Part shown: positions 12,676 through 25,095 of the stretch, one piece after another
How the letters are laid out: every line of letters starts with the position of its first letter
How positions within the stretch are numbered: the first letter of the stretch is position 1
Origin: Chamaea fasciata
Taxonomy: Eukaryota; Chordata; Aves; Passeriformes; Sylviidae
Reading direction: 5' to 3'
DNA length: 64,000 nt
NCBI GenBank assembly: GCA_029207755.1
Contig: JARCOQ010000003.1
Location: forward strand, 86,013,994-86,077,993
Position numbers and translations under genes: made by a program
The notes under the pieces: generated by a model
Seen by the model: the letters and a program-made list of their open reading frames with translations, nothing else
Database searches by the model: none
Told to the model about the DNA's origin: nothing

Positions 12676-15600
12676 TTTTTTCAAAGTATATAGATATTCA
12701 CCTGGACACATTAACTGCAAATATTAAATTTGCAATGTACTTGGCACCCACTGTCTCAAAATAAGGTCTTTAAAGCCATACAGAAAGGCATTTTTGTTGA
12801 AATTATGACAAATGTCATGTGTTTGAATAAGATTGTTCCTATATCCTACAGTATTTCATCTTAGTCAATTTGCTATTAGAAAGACTTCCTCCCCAACCAA
12901 CAACTACAAGAGATTAGGAAGTGCTTAAACATCTACCTAGGTGGCTGAATTAGGGGCCTAAGAAATACAGTAAGTTACCAAGATTTCTAGACGAATTTTA
13001 GATGCCTTAGAGACTCCTTAAACAGGTTGCAGGTGCCTAAAATAGCAGCCAAAGTTAAATGCCCTAGACAAGGCTGGGTGAATTTTTTCTTGGTTTATTA
13101 ATGCTAGACTGTGCACATTTGACTATGTACAATTGTTCAGCTTAAAAAAAAATCTATCTTTCCCACTGGTGCCCTGTTGATCTTGAGAATTTTCCATGTA
13201 TCAAAAATTTATGATATCTCAATGTTATATCTTACTATCTTGTTGTAGCTAGTTTGTTTATGAAAAGAAAATTCTACTCCCTCCTACAAGGGTAGCCCTG
13301 GGCGTGACATGTAAATCTCTTACAATATTGCCCTCATGAAGCAGAGGCTTTCAGATTAGAAGAGACCTTTGCAATCCATAGCTAACATGGCTTTTCAGCA
13401 TTGAAAATTTTCGATAATGAAGATGTCATATATTAGATTACCTTGGTAATGATATATCTGCTTCTGATAGAATGTCAGGTTGCAGCATTTACTTAAACTT
13501 ACTTTTTGCTTTGTACTCTGACATGGTATGACTCACATAGCTTCCCTTGATATGTCTTAAACTGACACCTTACCATAGATATGCAAATGCTACCATTTTC
13601 TGAAAAGAGCAATTAATATACTCTTGATAAACCAGGAGTTTTACAGAAAAATACTGATTTTTTCCACACTGCCAGGATATAAATGATATGTTTCAGGATT
13701 TGCTACCACACTTTAGCATTTCTTTATATGTACAGACATACTTCTACAGCAACAATTAAGTGATACTGTTGTGAAAACTATATTTTGTATAAGATTAGAA
13801 ACATGCTGGTTAATGGTAATGCTAATTGATCGTACACTTTACATGTGTTTTTATAGATATAACACACGCAAATATAAAAATAAATCTATTATAAATTAAG
13901 CATATTGCATTTACTTTCCAATATCCCTTTTTCTTTTTTGCTATTGGTTTCTGTTGTACATACAGGAATGCATAGGCTCAGTTTTTGTTCATCCTTACCA
14001 AGACCAAACCCACATTATTAAATGCTTTCTATAACTTGAAAACATCATTTATTGACATATTTTGTTCTTATGGTTGTCCAAAGTCCTAATTTTAAAAGCT
14101 CTTCAAACTTAGTGTCCGTTTTTTCAATTTTCTCTAGATTTACATTTCCTCTAGAGTATGTTCCAGATGAACAATATGAAAACTGGAGGTAAACGTTGTC
14201 AGTGAAAGGGATTTGGAGGGAGAAAATATTTCCACTGGAAAGATTTTTGCATAATTTAAGATGCAGTTTAAAACATGTTTGTGGTTTATACCTAGCAGGG
14301 TGAAGTTGATAATCCTATTTAAGTTTATAAATTATGAATGTTGTGTTTATTACTATGGATATAGGAAACCAACTGCTATTGCTTGTTAGACCTAACTTTT
14401 ACCTGACTGGTCCTCCTTGGAATCATCAGAATGGGATCCAAAATATATTTCTCAGTAAAGAAAGTCTCTTGAGGCTCATTGGCTCACTGGCTCACATTTT
14501 TCACTTTTGAATGAAAATGAGTAAATGCTGTCTGAGGTACATTAGGGCATCTCAAGCACTGAGGTTTCATTGGCAAGCAGGACACCTGTTTCAAACCTGT
14601 GATCTTCTGGAGTAGTAGCAGGGGACCAGTGGGGATACCCGCCCTGCTAGTGAGGGTGGGCTGCCTGAGGCTGGTAGGGTCACAGCCTGGTGAGCCAGCA
14701 CACATCTGTGTATGAGTTCAGTCCTTAAATCGGTACACATGCAACTTTCAGTGACTATCCAGGAAGAAAATAAAAGATGGTTAATTTAAGGGAAATATTT
14801 TAACATCTGCTTTGCCCATAAGCTCTGTCAAGTGCAGCACACAGACAGTGTCCAGGCACATGTATGCTTGTGTTTACTAGGTCTTGTCTATTTGATTTTT
14901 GCGTTCCTCTTGCATTGCCCTCTTCTCTTTCTGCATTTCTTTTACTATTTAAAGAGAGCATGAGTATTTATAAGAATGATTATGAGTTTAATTTCAGTGA
15001 CTGAGGGAAGGTGGGAGATTTGAGGCAGGTGATGATCCAATAGGTGTTTGAGATTCATCCTCAGTGCTCTTAGGACCCACAGCTCTATAGTTTATATCAA
15101 AGCTCTTTTTATATCAGAGAAATCCCAGTACTCCCAGGTCAGCTCTATATGGCAAAAGAGTCATGGTATGAATTCATGTTTTAGTTTTGTAACTATATTG
15201 CTGTTGATTTATTTTCTCTAGTACAACTACTGAAGAAGAGATCCAGTGCTCCTTGAAGAGTGTTTCAAGTGCCTATGTCCTCTGACACTCTCTCATTCCA
15301 TCAAGATTATCACCGCTGCTTAGTTTATACCTGAGATACATTTTTCTTCCTCATACAAGATCCTTTTATGTGTAAATTTAAGAACTTTTAATTCACCCTC
15401 ATAATAGGTATGGCACATATTCATCACACAGCACTGTTATCAATGGACAAAGTATTCTTAATTGGTCAAATCTTTTAAAACATCTGTCTCAAATACATTG
15501 ATAAAATTTGGTTTATTAGTACAGTGGTATTATATTTTTATTAATAGAACAATTTTTGCATGAATATGTATTTTTATATTATGATCCACTTGCTAAAATC

Positions 15601-18600
15601 TTGACTCAGAAGTTGGTAGACAAACACTTCTCTTACTGATAAGCAACAAATATATATTTAATGACCAAAATGCTCTCTCCTAACTACTGTCTTTCTTAAG
15701 CCATATAATGTGGAATAAACTCCATTTATTCCAACCGAATATGAAGCTATGTCAGAATGCCACAAGAAATGCAAGTACATCTTGTCAGAGAACAAAAAGA
15801 AAGAACTGAAGAAAAAAATCTGTAGACTACCAGTTAGGTCATACCAGCTTTGGACAGGAAAGAAAATATTACTGGATATTTGAAGGTCATCTTCTATGGT
15901 TGGATGGTTTTGTACTCCAAGAAATATTTTAGGACTGAGAAAGTAATAGCAGTGTTGAACCTGACACTAGTTGAGTGAGATTTCCTATGTCTTGTGCTCT
16001 GACTTACTGAAAGGCAAATTTTGCTGTGTAATGAAAATATCTCTCAGACTAGAGATTTATATTGTCAATCAAGTAATCTATTAGGTGAGAGTGGATGGAT
16101 GTCCCAATGGAGAAACAGAAAGCATGGAGTCATCCTGTCACTGAAAAATGCTCTTGCAAAAGTAGAAGTATGTGAGTGTACTGAAGCTCAGTTGTGCATG
16201 ATAGGTGACCTGCTCTCTTTGCACGTGGTGTTTATGTAAAATATAGGCATTACCATCTGAGTTGTTCAGTGGAAGAAAACCCAGATGGGGTGTTTTAAGG
16301 ATGATTTGTGTTACATTTTCAGGGTGGGTTTTGTTTCGGTGTGGTTTTTTTGGTGAAAAATGGAAATATGATTTTGTGGCAATTGAATAGGAGGCTGGAA
16401 TTTGTTTTCTGTAACTAAGTAAAGTAAAAAAGAGGAGTGCTTACAAAATCTGTTATCTGGAAAAAGGATTAGGCCTCTGGGTTTAGGCAATATGACATCT
16501 CTAAAGTAAGACAGAAAGCTATGACTGAATATTTGTAGTGGATTTTATCAATGTCTTTATTTTATTTTATTTTTTTTTTTAAGAATAAGCCTCAGTAGAA
16601 AAATCTCTACTCCATGGATTAGTTTAGGTTTAGTGGGTCAGAGTCACAATTTTAACTCTTGTTATGTTACTTCTGACTGTGACTATGTTTATAAATCCAT
16701 GTTTCTTGCAGGGCTACATATATTTATATGTTACTTCACATATATCCAAAATTTTGTGGAATCCAGTATGTTATGAAAAAAAAGTAAGACTTTTGAATTT
16801 TCTTCACTTCAATATTTATAAATCACAGAAACGATGACTCAAAATTAAGATATTTTGTTTATACAAAGTCTGTTTTGCTTTATGTCAAACTTTCTAGACA
16901 AAGCTTTTCTTTATGCAAATTTGCAGTTTCTGATGTTGAGCATAATCCCACTTTTACTAACTTTAATACAATTTTGTATTAAATATAGGTAGATCATGCT
17001 AGGATTAAAAAGTCTTTGAAAATTACATAATTTTCCTCATTGCACTGGCATCATTCTGAATTTACGACTGTTACAGTGTTTACATGTCACTGGAGAAGGA
17101 TTGTGTGTGTTACCAGAAGGATTGTGTAAGACGAACTGCTTGAATGCAGGATGCATGTAAGAGATGCTGAAGTGTCTTGGTGCTCTTAGCACAGCCCCTG
17201 CTGTTAACTCTGCCTTGAGTTACAGCTTCTCTGATGGTGGGGATCCTCTCCTTTTGAGAGGAAGAAATAAGTGCAGTTAGCCTTTATTTACGTCTCTTTT
17301 CTAGGTGCCCCAGGCAGCTCAGACATTGGAGAAGGTAGGAAGAGAAACAATCTCTGCCGGGTAAATGCCCAACTCCCATTATTCTTTAACCTGAAACAAG
17401 GCAAAATTAAGGTTTACCTTGCTATTCCTTGAATTGAAGTTCAGTTCCTTGTCAGGTAAAATTCAGACTACAGATATTCCCTAACCCTTTATCAAGGCAA
17501 TTTATTATTTTGAAGTCTTTTGGAGAGTGCAATAGTTCAGAATTTTCTGCAGAGAATAAGTACGTTTGTATCATTAAAGGCTCCTAACTTGCTGTTTCAC
17601 AGATTTTGAAGAAAATAGCCACAAGCAGCAAAGTGATGGACAGAGATAAATACTTCACAGGTCCAAAAACTGCCTTCAGAAACTGGAACCAAAAAAAAAA
17701 CCCAAATAAATAAAATGAGAGAAGTTAAAAACACTCTTTAGTAAGAGCAGAGGGACAAGATAGCCAATAAAGGAAAAATGGTTTGAAGCCCTACATGCAT
17801 AAGGAATTATTTTATAGAATTAATTTTTCAAACATGAAATGAGTGTTTTATCTTAATCTAGTGAATAGTGATGCTTCTGCTGGCCTCAGTAAAATAATAT
17901 CTCCTAACAGAAAAACAGGTAATCATAAAAGATGGACTTCACTCTTAATGAAAAGGTCAGGAAAGTGAGGTATGTTGAGTTAGCATAATGATAATTTTGC
18001 AGTATAAGAAGTTTCTTAAAAAATTACATTTTATAAGACCCTAGCTAGGGGATGGCTTGATCAATCAAGCTTTCTGTATACCGAAATTTTAAAAAAGAAA
18101 AATGCAAGAAAAAGGAAAATTAATTTTCTCAGGCAAATTCAAATGCAAAAAAAATCCCTGATATGCTACATGTCCTTGTCTTTGTATAAGAAGACGAGGA
18201 CTGAAAATTTCAATGCTTTTTGGTTTAGTTTATCAATTAAAAATGAAAACTGGATGCTCATCACAATACATATATTAGAAGATAAGTAAAAAGATAAAAA
18301 AAATTGAAAATTAAGTCAATAGAAACTAGGGAGTTTTAACACAAAATTAAATATTTATCTTTAAAACAATGAAAGTGACGTATCCAAAAACCTTTCATCT
18401 GCTGAGAGTGAGATTAAAAAAAAAATTAAAAATCTTCAAAAAGAGTGTATTTCTCCAAAATATGCTCCAAGATATACTTGTTTAAATGAAATAAGTTCAT
18501 AGAAATCCCTTTAAACTTAATATATTCATATCCATCTAGCTGCTATTTTGACTGGAACAGCAGAATAGTTACAGCTCAAAAAGATGGCAAGATGCACAAA

Positions 18601-21600
18601 ATGATATGCAATATTTATATTAAATAATAAATAAATACATTATTTATCAGTATTTTAATTTTAAATAATATTACTTGAACAATTTGTTATCTAGTATCAA
18701 GTTAATTTTAATACAGCAAATGTAATTGGTACTTACATGAAAGCATCTTTGAAAAAATAATTTTATTATAGAAAAATCTCAATTTTAAAAATAAGAGACT
18801 ATAACTGAAGTTTCAACTATAAGAAATTGTACTTTGACTAGGAAAAATCCATAATAGATTGACCATTCTAAAAAAGAAATTGCAAATGCACAACACTAAT
18901 TATCTTTCAGATCTAAGAAACTCTTAAGATATATTAAAAATAGTAAAGATCCAAATAGATTGGTTTCTATAAAATTAAAGCTAAATCATTCCAACAGGAA
19001 AAAAAAATTAGACATCCCGATTATAAGCCATTCAAAATAATTTGGAAATATATTTACTCCAAGCGCATTTACAGCTGATCCCAAAAGCTTAGGGTGCCTC
19101 CAGAGCAAAACCACCAAAGCTTAAACTTGCAGACCCAGCTGCTCTAAGTATCTGCAATGCAAAATATCTGCACCCAAGAACTGCACCCAGCTTTGAACAG
19201 ACTTAAGGTTTGGTAAAACATCCAAAGATAACTGTCAGAATTATGAGCATTCTTTAACTTGGAGATACCATGCTTCACATTGAAGGAGCAATATAACAGT
19301 GTGTAGTTGTGGTGGGTTTTTTTCCCCCTGCTAGGGTTGAAAATAGAAGTAAATTTATGCTTGGGGTCACTCATGCTTCACTGAGGAAAGTAACTTCCAA
19401 AAAACAATCAATAAACTGATCACGATTATCTCTAGTAGGACAAAAAGGAGTCTAATTCTAAGCTGGTAAACAATAAACAGATATTGTCATTTTGATGAAG
19501 TTTGCAGTGTCTTGTCTGTTCCTGGAAAGCTTGTCAGACCTACTGAGTTTTAACTTGGTACTGATACAGAAATATCAAAACGCTTTTCGACAGAGACTGG
19601 ATGAGTGAAATTGAATGCAAGAGATCACAGAAGGACTCTTATAAATACTAGATTCAATGAGAAAGGCAGATATCTTCCTTCAGCCATCGAATAACTAAAG
19701 TCAAATAAAGCCTTTGACTGTGTACAGAAGGAATCTCTGACACTAGTTTAATGAAATTTCACTGATATTTTGAAAACTACTGAAAATATTTACTGGGACC
19801 TTGGGGCCACAGTAAAATCACAGTGGAATCCACCTCCATTCAGACTTCTGTAAAAATATGTTCTTTCCCATCTGTCACAAGAATTGTAAAATAAAAGGGA
19901 TATAACAGGTTAGCTTCATTAGGATACAATACAAACAGCAAAGAATCAATATTGTTTCTTCCATGGAAGAGGTCATGATGGTTGCGTAGTCAAAGTTCCA
20001 TCTTGAATATTCATTTAAAGCTTGCTTTTCCCTCTTTCTTTAAAATTCCCTCCCAAGTCTTTTAAATGATTCTGGATACAAAACTTTATTGGAGTTGATA
20101 TTCTAAAATGTTTGCAATTGTTCTATTTTTTATTTTTTTGTTTTTTTTACTAATTTCCAAAGTACTGAATCTGCTGTTTATGCACCATACACATGAATCA
20201 GAAGGCATATGGCTAACTAAACTCCCTTTATTGGCTAGAGAAGACAACTCAAGGACATATGCCAACTTCCAAAAATTTGACATTATGAATAATAAAAGAT
20301 TGTCCAATGAGTTCTTCCACTATATATGAGATCACTTTGCTTCTGAAAGTAGAATAATTAGCTGATATGGAAGGCAGACCACATTAGACTAGAATTTGAA
20401 GATAGTTTACCTGGAAGTGATTTAGAAGAAATACATCAGCAAATACTGAAGATTAATAAAATAAAAAAGTTTCAGAAACTTGAAAACTTACAAAAGTGTG
20501 TTGACATAGAAGAAGGGTAATGAGAAACTAAATGGTACATTAGGACCTCTTAATGATCTGTAAATAAGGAGAAAGCAAGGATTAGTATGAAAGAGTAATA
20601 CAGCTAGGGGTGAGAGGGGAAGACTAAAAAGACTTACAAAAGCCAAAGACATAAAAAGCAATGAAAGAGAAAAATGCACAATACAATGGTAAAATGAAAA
20701 GGGAGGACTAACTGGGCAGATGGTCTTAAGGCAGAAAAGAACTGTGTGTTTCAATGGACTGCAAACTTACTGTAAATTATAAGCATTATTTATGATTTGC
20801 ACAAATAAATGGGGAATAATTCCTTTATAGAGGAAAATGCTGCAGTGCATTACAAAAGTGCATAATGACATTATTTCAGCAGTGATAATCTAAATTACAT
20901 TCACGGGGCTAATAAAACATCTTACCTTTCCCTACAACTTCTGCTTCATTAAGCGGAATAATGCTTGTAAGACACAGAAGGTAATTATGATGCTTTGTTT
21001 GGCATGGAAGACATCTGGCATACTGCCTCTAGGATTGGGCAGTGGATTTAGAAAAAAAGGATTAATAGGAGATACTTTAGAGGACAGGAATATAAATTAT
21101 TAGGGATATGAAATAAAGACATCAAGGGAAAGAAGAAACCGATGCAGCAGTAATATTTGGTTTGAAATATTAAATGAAATGTAAAGGAAATGACAGGGTG
21201 ATTAAATATACTTTATGATTACTAATGGTAGAACAAGACATAATAGACTTCTGTTAAAAATATATTATTTTGTTTAGTATTAGCATGAATTTATCAAGTA
21301 TCTAGATGACTAGCTTGGGAGGTTGTAGGGTCTCAATACTAAGAGACAAGAACAAGAAATGAGATAGTGGATCTTCCAATCAAGTGGAGAAGTCACACAT
21401 CCCTGAAAATTCCAGCATTTTCCTTGGAGCATGACTAATCATTTGGAATCCTGTGGGTCTCTCATCTGTCTCTGTCATCACAGTGTAATTCCAGGAAGTT
21501 ACTGTGATTCCCGTAGCACCACCCAGCTGACTTAGCATTTGCATCAACCATTCACAGCATCTGGTATCTGTGCAGTTTTGGTGTGTAAATTGTGTCTGTC

Positions 21601-24600
21601 AGATGCCCATCCAGTTGCTTGCTCACTCCCTCTCCTCAAACAGGACAGGAGGAGAAAATGAGATGGAAAAAAGTTTTTTGGTTAGCCTAAGGGCAGACAG
21701 ATTATTTAGCAGTTACTGTCATGGGAAATGCATGCTTGACTTGGACAAAATTAATTTCACTTATTGCCTGTTCAAATATATGTAGCAATGATACAAAATA
21801 TGAACAGGCAAAAATCTCAAAACCTGCTCCTCATTCCTCTCTTCCCTGGCTCATTTCTGGCTTGACCCTCCATCAGGGAGCACTGACAATTTTGCATTGT
21901 GGGCTGTGGTGAGTTCATAATAGCTCCTACCCATCCCTTGTTTCTCTTCTTGGTTTTCCACTGCTCCAGCATGAGCCCACCACTCCTGCCACTGCCAGCA
22001 CTTTGACACCTAAGCCAAAATAGTAGACGAGACAGTCCTGGACTGCTATAACTGCCAGGTTTTCAGTATCTTAAGAGCAGGGTAGCTACAGGTCATCAGT
22101 AATGTGTGTTAGCCTGCAATAATAAAGGCAAGATTACATTGTCAGTCCCTTCTGGAGAGAAACAAGAGGTGATTGATTTTGGGTGTGAGATAGGAACTAC
22201 AAATTACAACTGTACAGGTACATCTCTGTAAGTTTTTGTGTCTCTAAAAAGCTGATACACCACTACAATCTTCCTGTTTGTGAGTCTAATAATTACATCT
22301 GTTCTCATTGCATATCTGTTCAGTTCTTCAGGGGCTCTTCAGCAAATTTATGTCCTCCAGCATGAAAACTTAATCAGATAAAATCAGATAATCAGAAAAA
22401 AAATTTTAAATTTTAAAGCTATTTTAGTCAATCACAGATAATGAAAACAAAGGTTGTTTTCTGTGGAACAGGTATAGAAATTTAAGAAGGTGTCTCGGAT
22501 ATCTAGGGAAACAAATTTTGGATATTTTGCCAGGACAGTTTAGTTCCTGATTATGATATTCAGTGCCGGGTTTTCTGGATAAGCAGATGATTTTCTGAAA
22601 ACTGATGTATCAGAGATGATTTAGTAATTCCAATGGATTTATTATTGTTTATATTTTTCCTGCATATATTCAAATAAATATGAGGAAGTATATAATCCTT
22701 AGATAAGTGCCCATAATTATGAATAACTTTACTTTTGGCTGACTAAAATTATATGATGATTAGTTTTTCCCTGCCATATTCATAAGTTTATACCAATCAA
22801 CACATTCATACATGTATTCCTATGTATTTTATATGTATGTACTATTTAATTCCTGGAAAGAACAGAGAAATTAAAAAATTAAACTTAAAACAAAACTTTC
22901 AGTTAGTCCCATTTCTTGTTTTTGTAAATAGAGTCTTTAAAAAAGAAAATTTCTTGATTTTTTTATTTAAGATATATAGATTAGGATTATATCATGGTTT
23001 TACTTTACCTTCCTCTATATTCTTTCCTCTTTTTCTGGCAAGAGCTGTTATTCAAACAATAATTGAATATCTTTTATCTATTGTGCTTAGGGTACTCTGT
23101 AAACTTACACAGAGACTTTATGATGTGAAAATTCCAGCTATTTTAAAACCTATTCTCGTAAAACACTTTTTGTATACAGGCACTATAGAGAAAAGTAGCA
23201 CTTTTGATCACAGCACCCAGCTAGTAATTCTTACACTCTATTACACTGCAGATGATTTAAGGTGAAGGTCTCAACTCTGCTGCAATGAGTCACTTAGCAG
23301 GTTAAGCAAACAAAACTCTAGAGTAAACATCTTCACACTTCAGAAAGAACAAAAGCTTTTCTTTCTTTTTCTCTGTATCAGTGTATCAATTTTTCATTCT
23401 AAATGCTTACCTGAAAAAAACACTTTACTTCATTAGTCAGTTGCATTCCTATGGAGCCCTCCCTGTAATGTTATTGCTTGATTTCGTAAGTCCTTTACTG
23501 AAGAGGCATGAGAAGGGGAAGTTGCTAGGGAAGGAGTGAAACAGCCTCTATATTTAGTATCACAATCTCTCAATGCCACTCTAAAGAACAGGAGATCTCA
23601 GTGGCCATCATAATGGGCATTTTTAAATCCGTATTTATCCTATACTCTCTGTGCTCTCCTTTCTCAGATAGGTCTTTTAAGTGTGGTAGAATCAGGAACA
23701 TTGCAGTGGTAGTGAGCACATCTTACACAACTGATCCAGCTTCTCAGCACAGGTTTTGAAAATACAATGTTTCTCACTGATGTGGCAGAGATAATGGGCT
23801 TGAAGCAGTCTCTGTTAATAGAGTAGCTGCTTACTTTCATATATACTTTGCATTTTGCACCCTTCAATCTGCATTGCACCTATATGAACAACTTAAACTC
23901 TGGAAATTATTTTGAAAGATAAATCATGAGGCTAAAGCCCAGGTATTGATAGTCCTGTAGTCTGACATTCTTCCTACATGTAGTTGTAGAGAGCAGTCAG
24001 TTACATGTCAGATGGAAGTGTGGAAATGGAAAATGTTGGCAAAACTCAACATTTTTAACTAAACCTCAGAACTTTCTGAGATTTTTTTTTTTGCTATCTC
24101 CTTGTCTATACTACAACTATACATTTGTAATCTAAATTTTTAATGTTGCACATGAACGAAGAATTATGATCCTATTAGACAAGAATGCAAACGCTTCTCT
24201 CAAGGTCAGGGGAAATGGAATGAGATTAATACTGATGAAATAATACTCTGGTATTTGATGAAATAATAATAGCCTTGGACTGTTTTTTAGTAAAGGAACA
24301 ACTAATTCAAAGTACTTTGTGATGCCTTCTTGGATAAGAGTGTATCGGATATATAAAATATATTAGCAAGTTATATTTTTTCTTTTTTTCTTTTAAAATC
24401 TGCTTAATAGTTCAGACTGCCAGAAGGGTATGTATTATGAGCTAAGCTACACTTCTTTGATTAGGCAAATAATTCCATTCATTTTACTAGCACAGTACCT
24501 GAAGTATAGAACAATGTAATGAAACCACAAAATTTGCACTAATTTGTACTATATGCACTTCCTATTTTGAGAATAATTTTCTATTACTTCCAGGTGATAT

Positions 24601-24886
24601 TGCAAGCAGTAACTTCAGAATAAAATATACATCACTCAGGCTATCAAATCTGTCATTCTTCCATCTTCATACACTTATTGTTTTCTGGGCCCTTTTCACT
24701 TTGATTTGGTAGCATAGTTCATATTCCGTTCCATTATGGATTTAATTTAATGGCAATACATTAGCAGTGAAAAATATTGTCTTCTGAAATTTGTATTCAG
24801 GAAGTATTTTACTGTCATTGAGCATAAGGAATCAAATTTATGCAAATTTGAACCACTACTAATGAAGGCTTAGGATCAGTGGATCA
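12676..24886. other. Long unannotated AT-rich stretch
   Basis: About 12 kb with no recognised retroelement and no named gene. Several short open segments are bounded by good splice-site matches: 14140-14190 (+), 17305-17334 (+) and 20926-20963 (-). They are described as findings. The largest open frame is 147 codons at 22822-23265 (+), beginning MYFICMYYLIPG and dominated by I, L, F, K and Y. It has no upstream promoter or splice context that I can see. Two frames at 20086-20329 overlap on opposite strands, which is typical of chance frames. Confidence 0.5.
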
Positions 24887-25095
24887 AGTGGTGGGTTCTC
24901 CCTGGCTGAATGCCAGGTGCCCACCAAGATCACTCTACCACTCCCCATCTCAGCTGGATAGGGGAGAGAAAATATAACAAAAGGCTCAATGGCCTGACAT
25001 AAGGACAGGGAAAGATCACTCACCAGTCACCATCATAGGCAAAACAGGCTCAATTCGGGGAAGAAATTAATAAAGCAGTTTATTAAAAATTTTTC
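24887..25095 (-). mobile_element. LTR family A fragment (3' part)
   Basis: The plus strand reads GTGGTGGGTTCTCCCTGGCT, then GCCAGGTGCCCACCAAGATC, then CACTCCCCATCTCAGCTGG. This is the reverse complement of the 3' end of the LTR at 34079-35613 (AGCTGAGGAG..GAGTGATAG..CTTTGGTG..CAGCCAG). It also includes an inverted AATAAA-like segment near 25065. Only about 200 bp of the roughly 1 kb LTR is recognisable; beyond 25095 the match fades. Oriented minus. Confidence 0.75.

Noticed and set aside
22822..23265. 147-codon plus-strand frame
   Set aside because: Composition is that of AT-rich DNA (I, L, F, K, Y). No promoter, splice or polyadenylation context was found and no family is recognisable. Long chance frames are expected in 64 kb of this composition.
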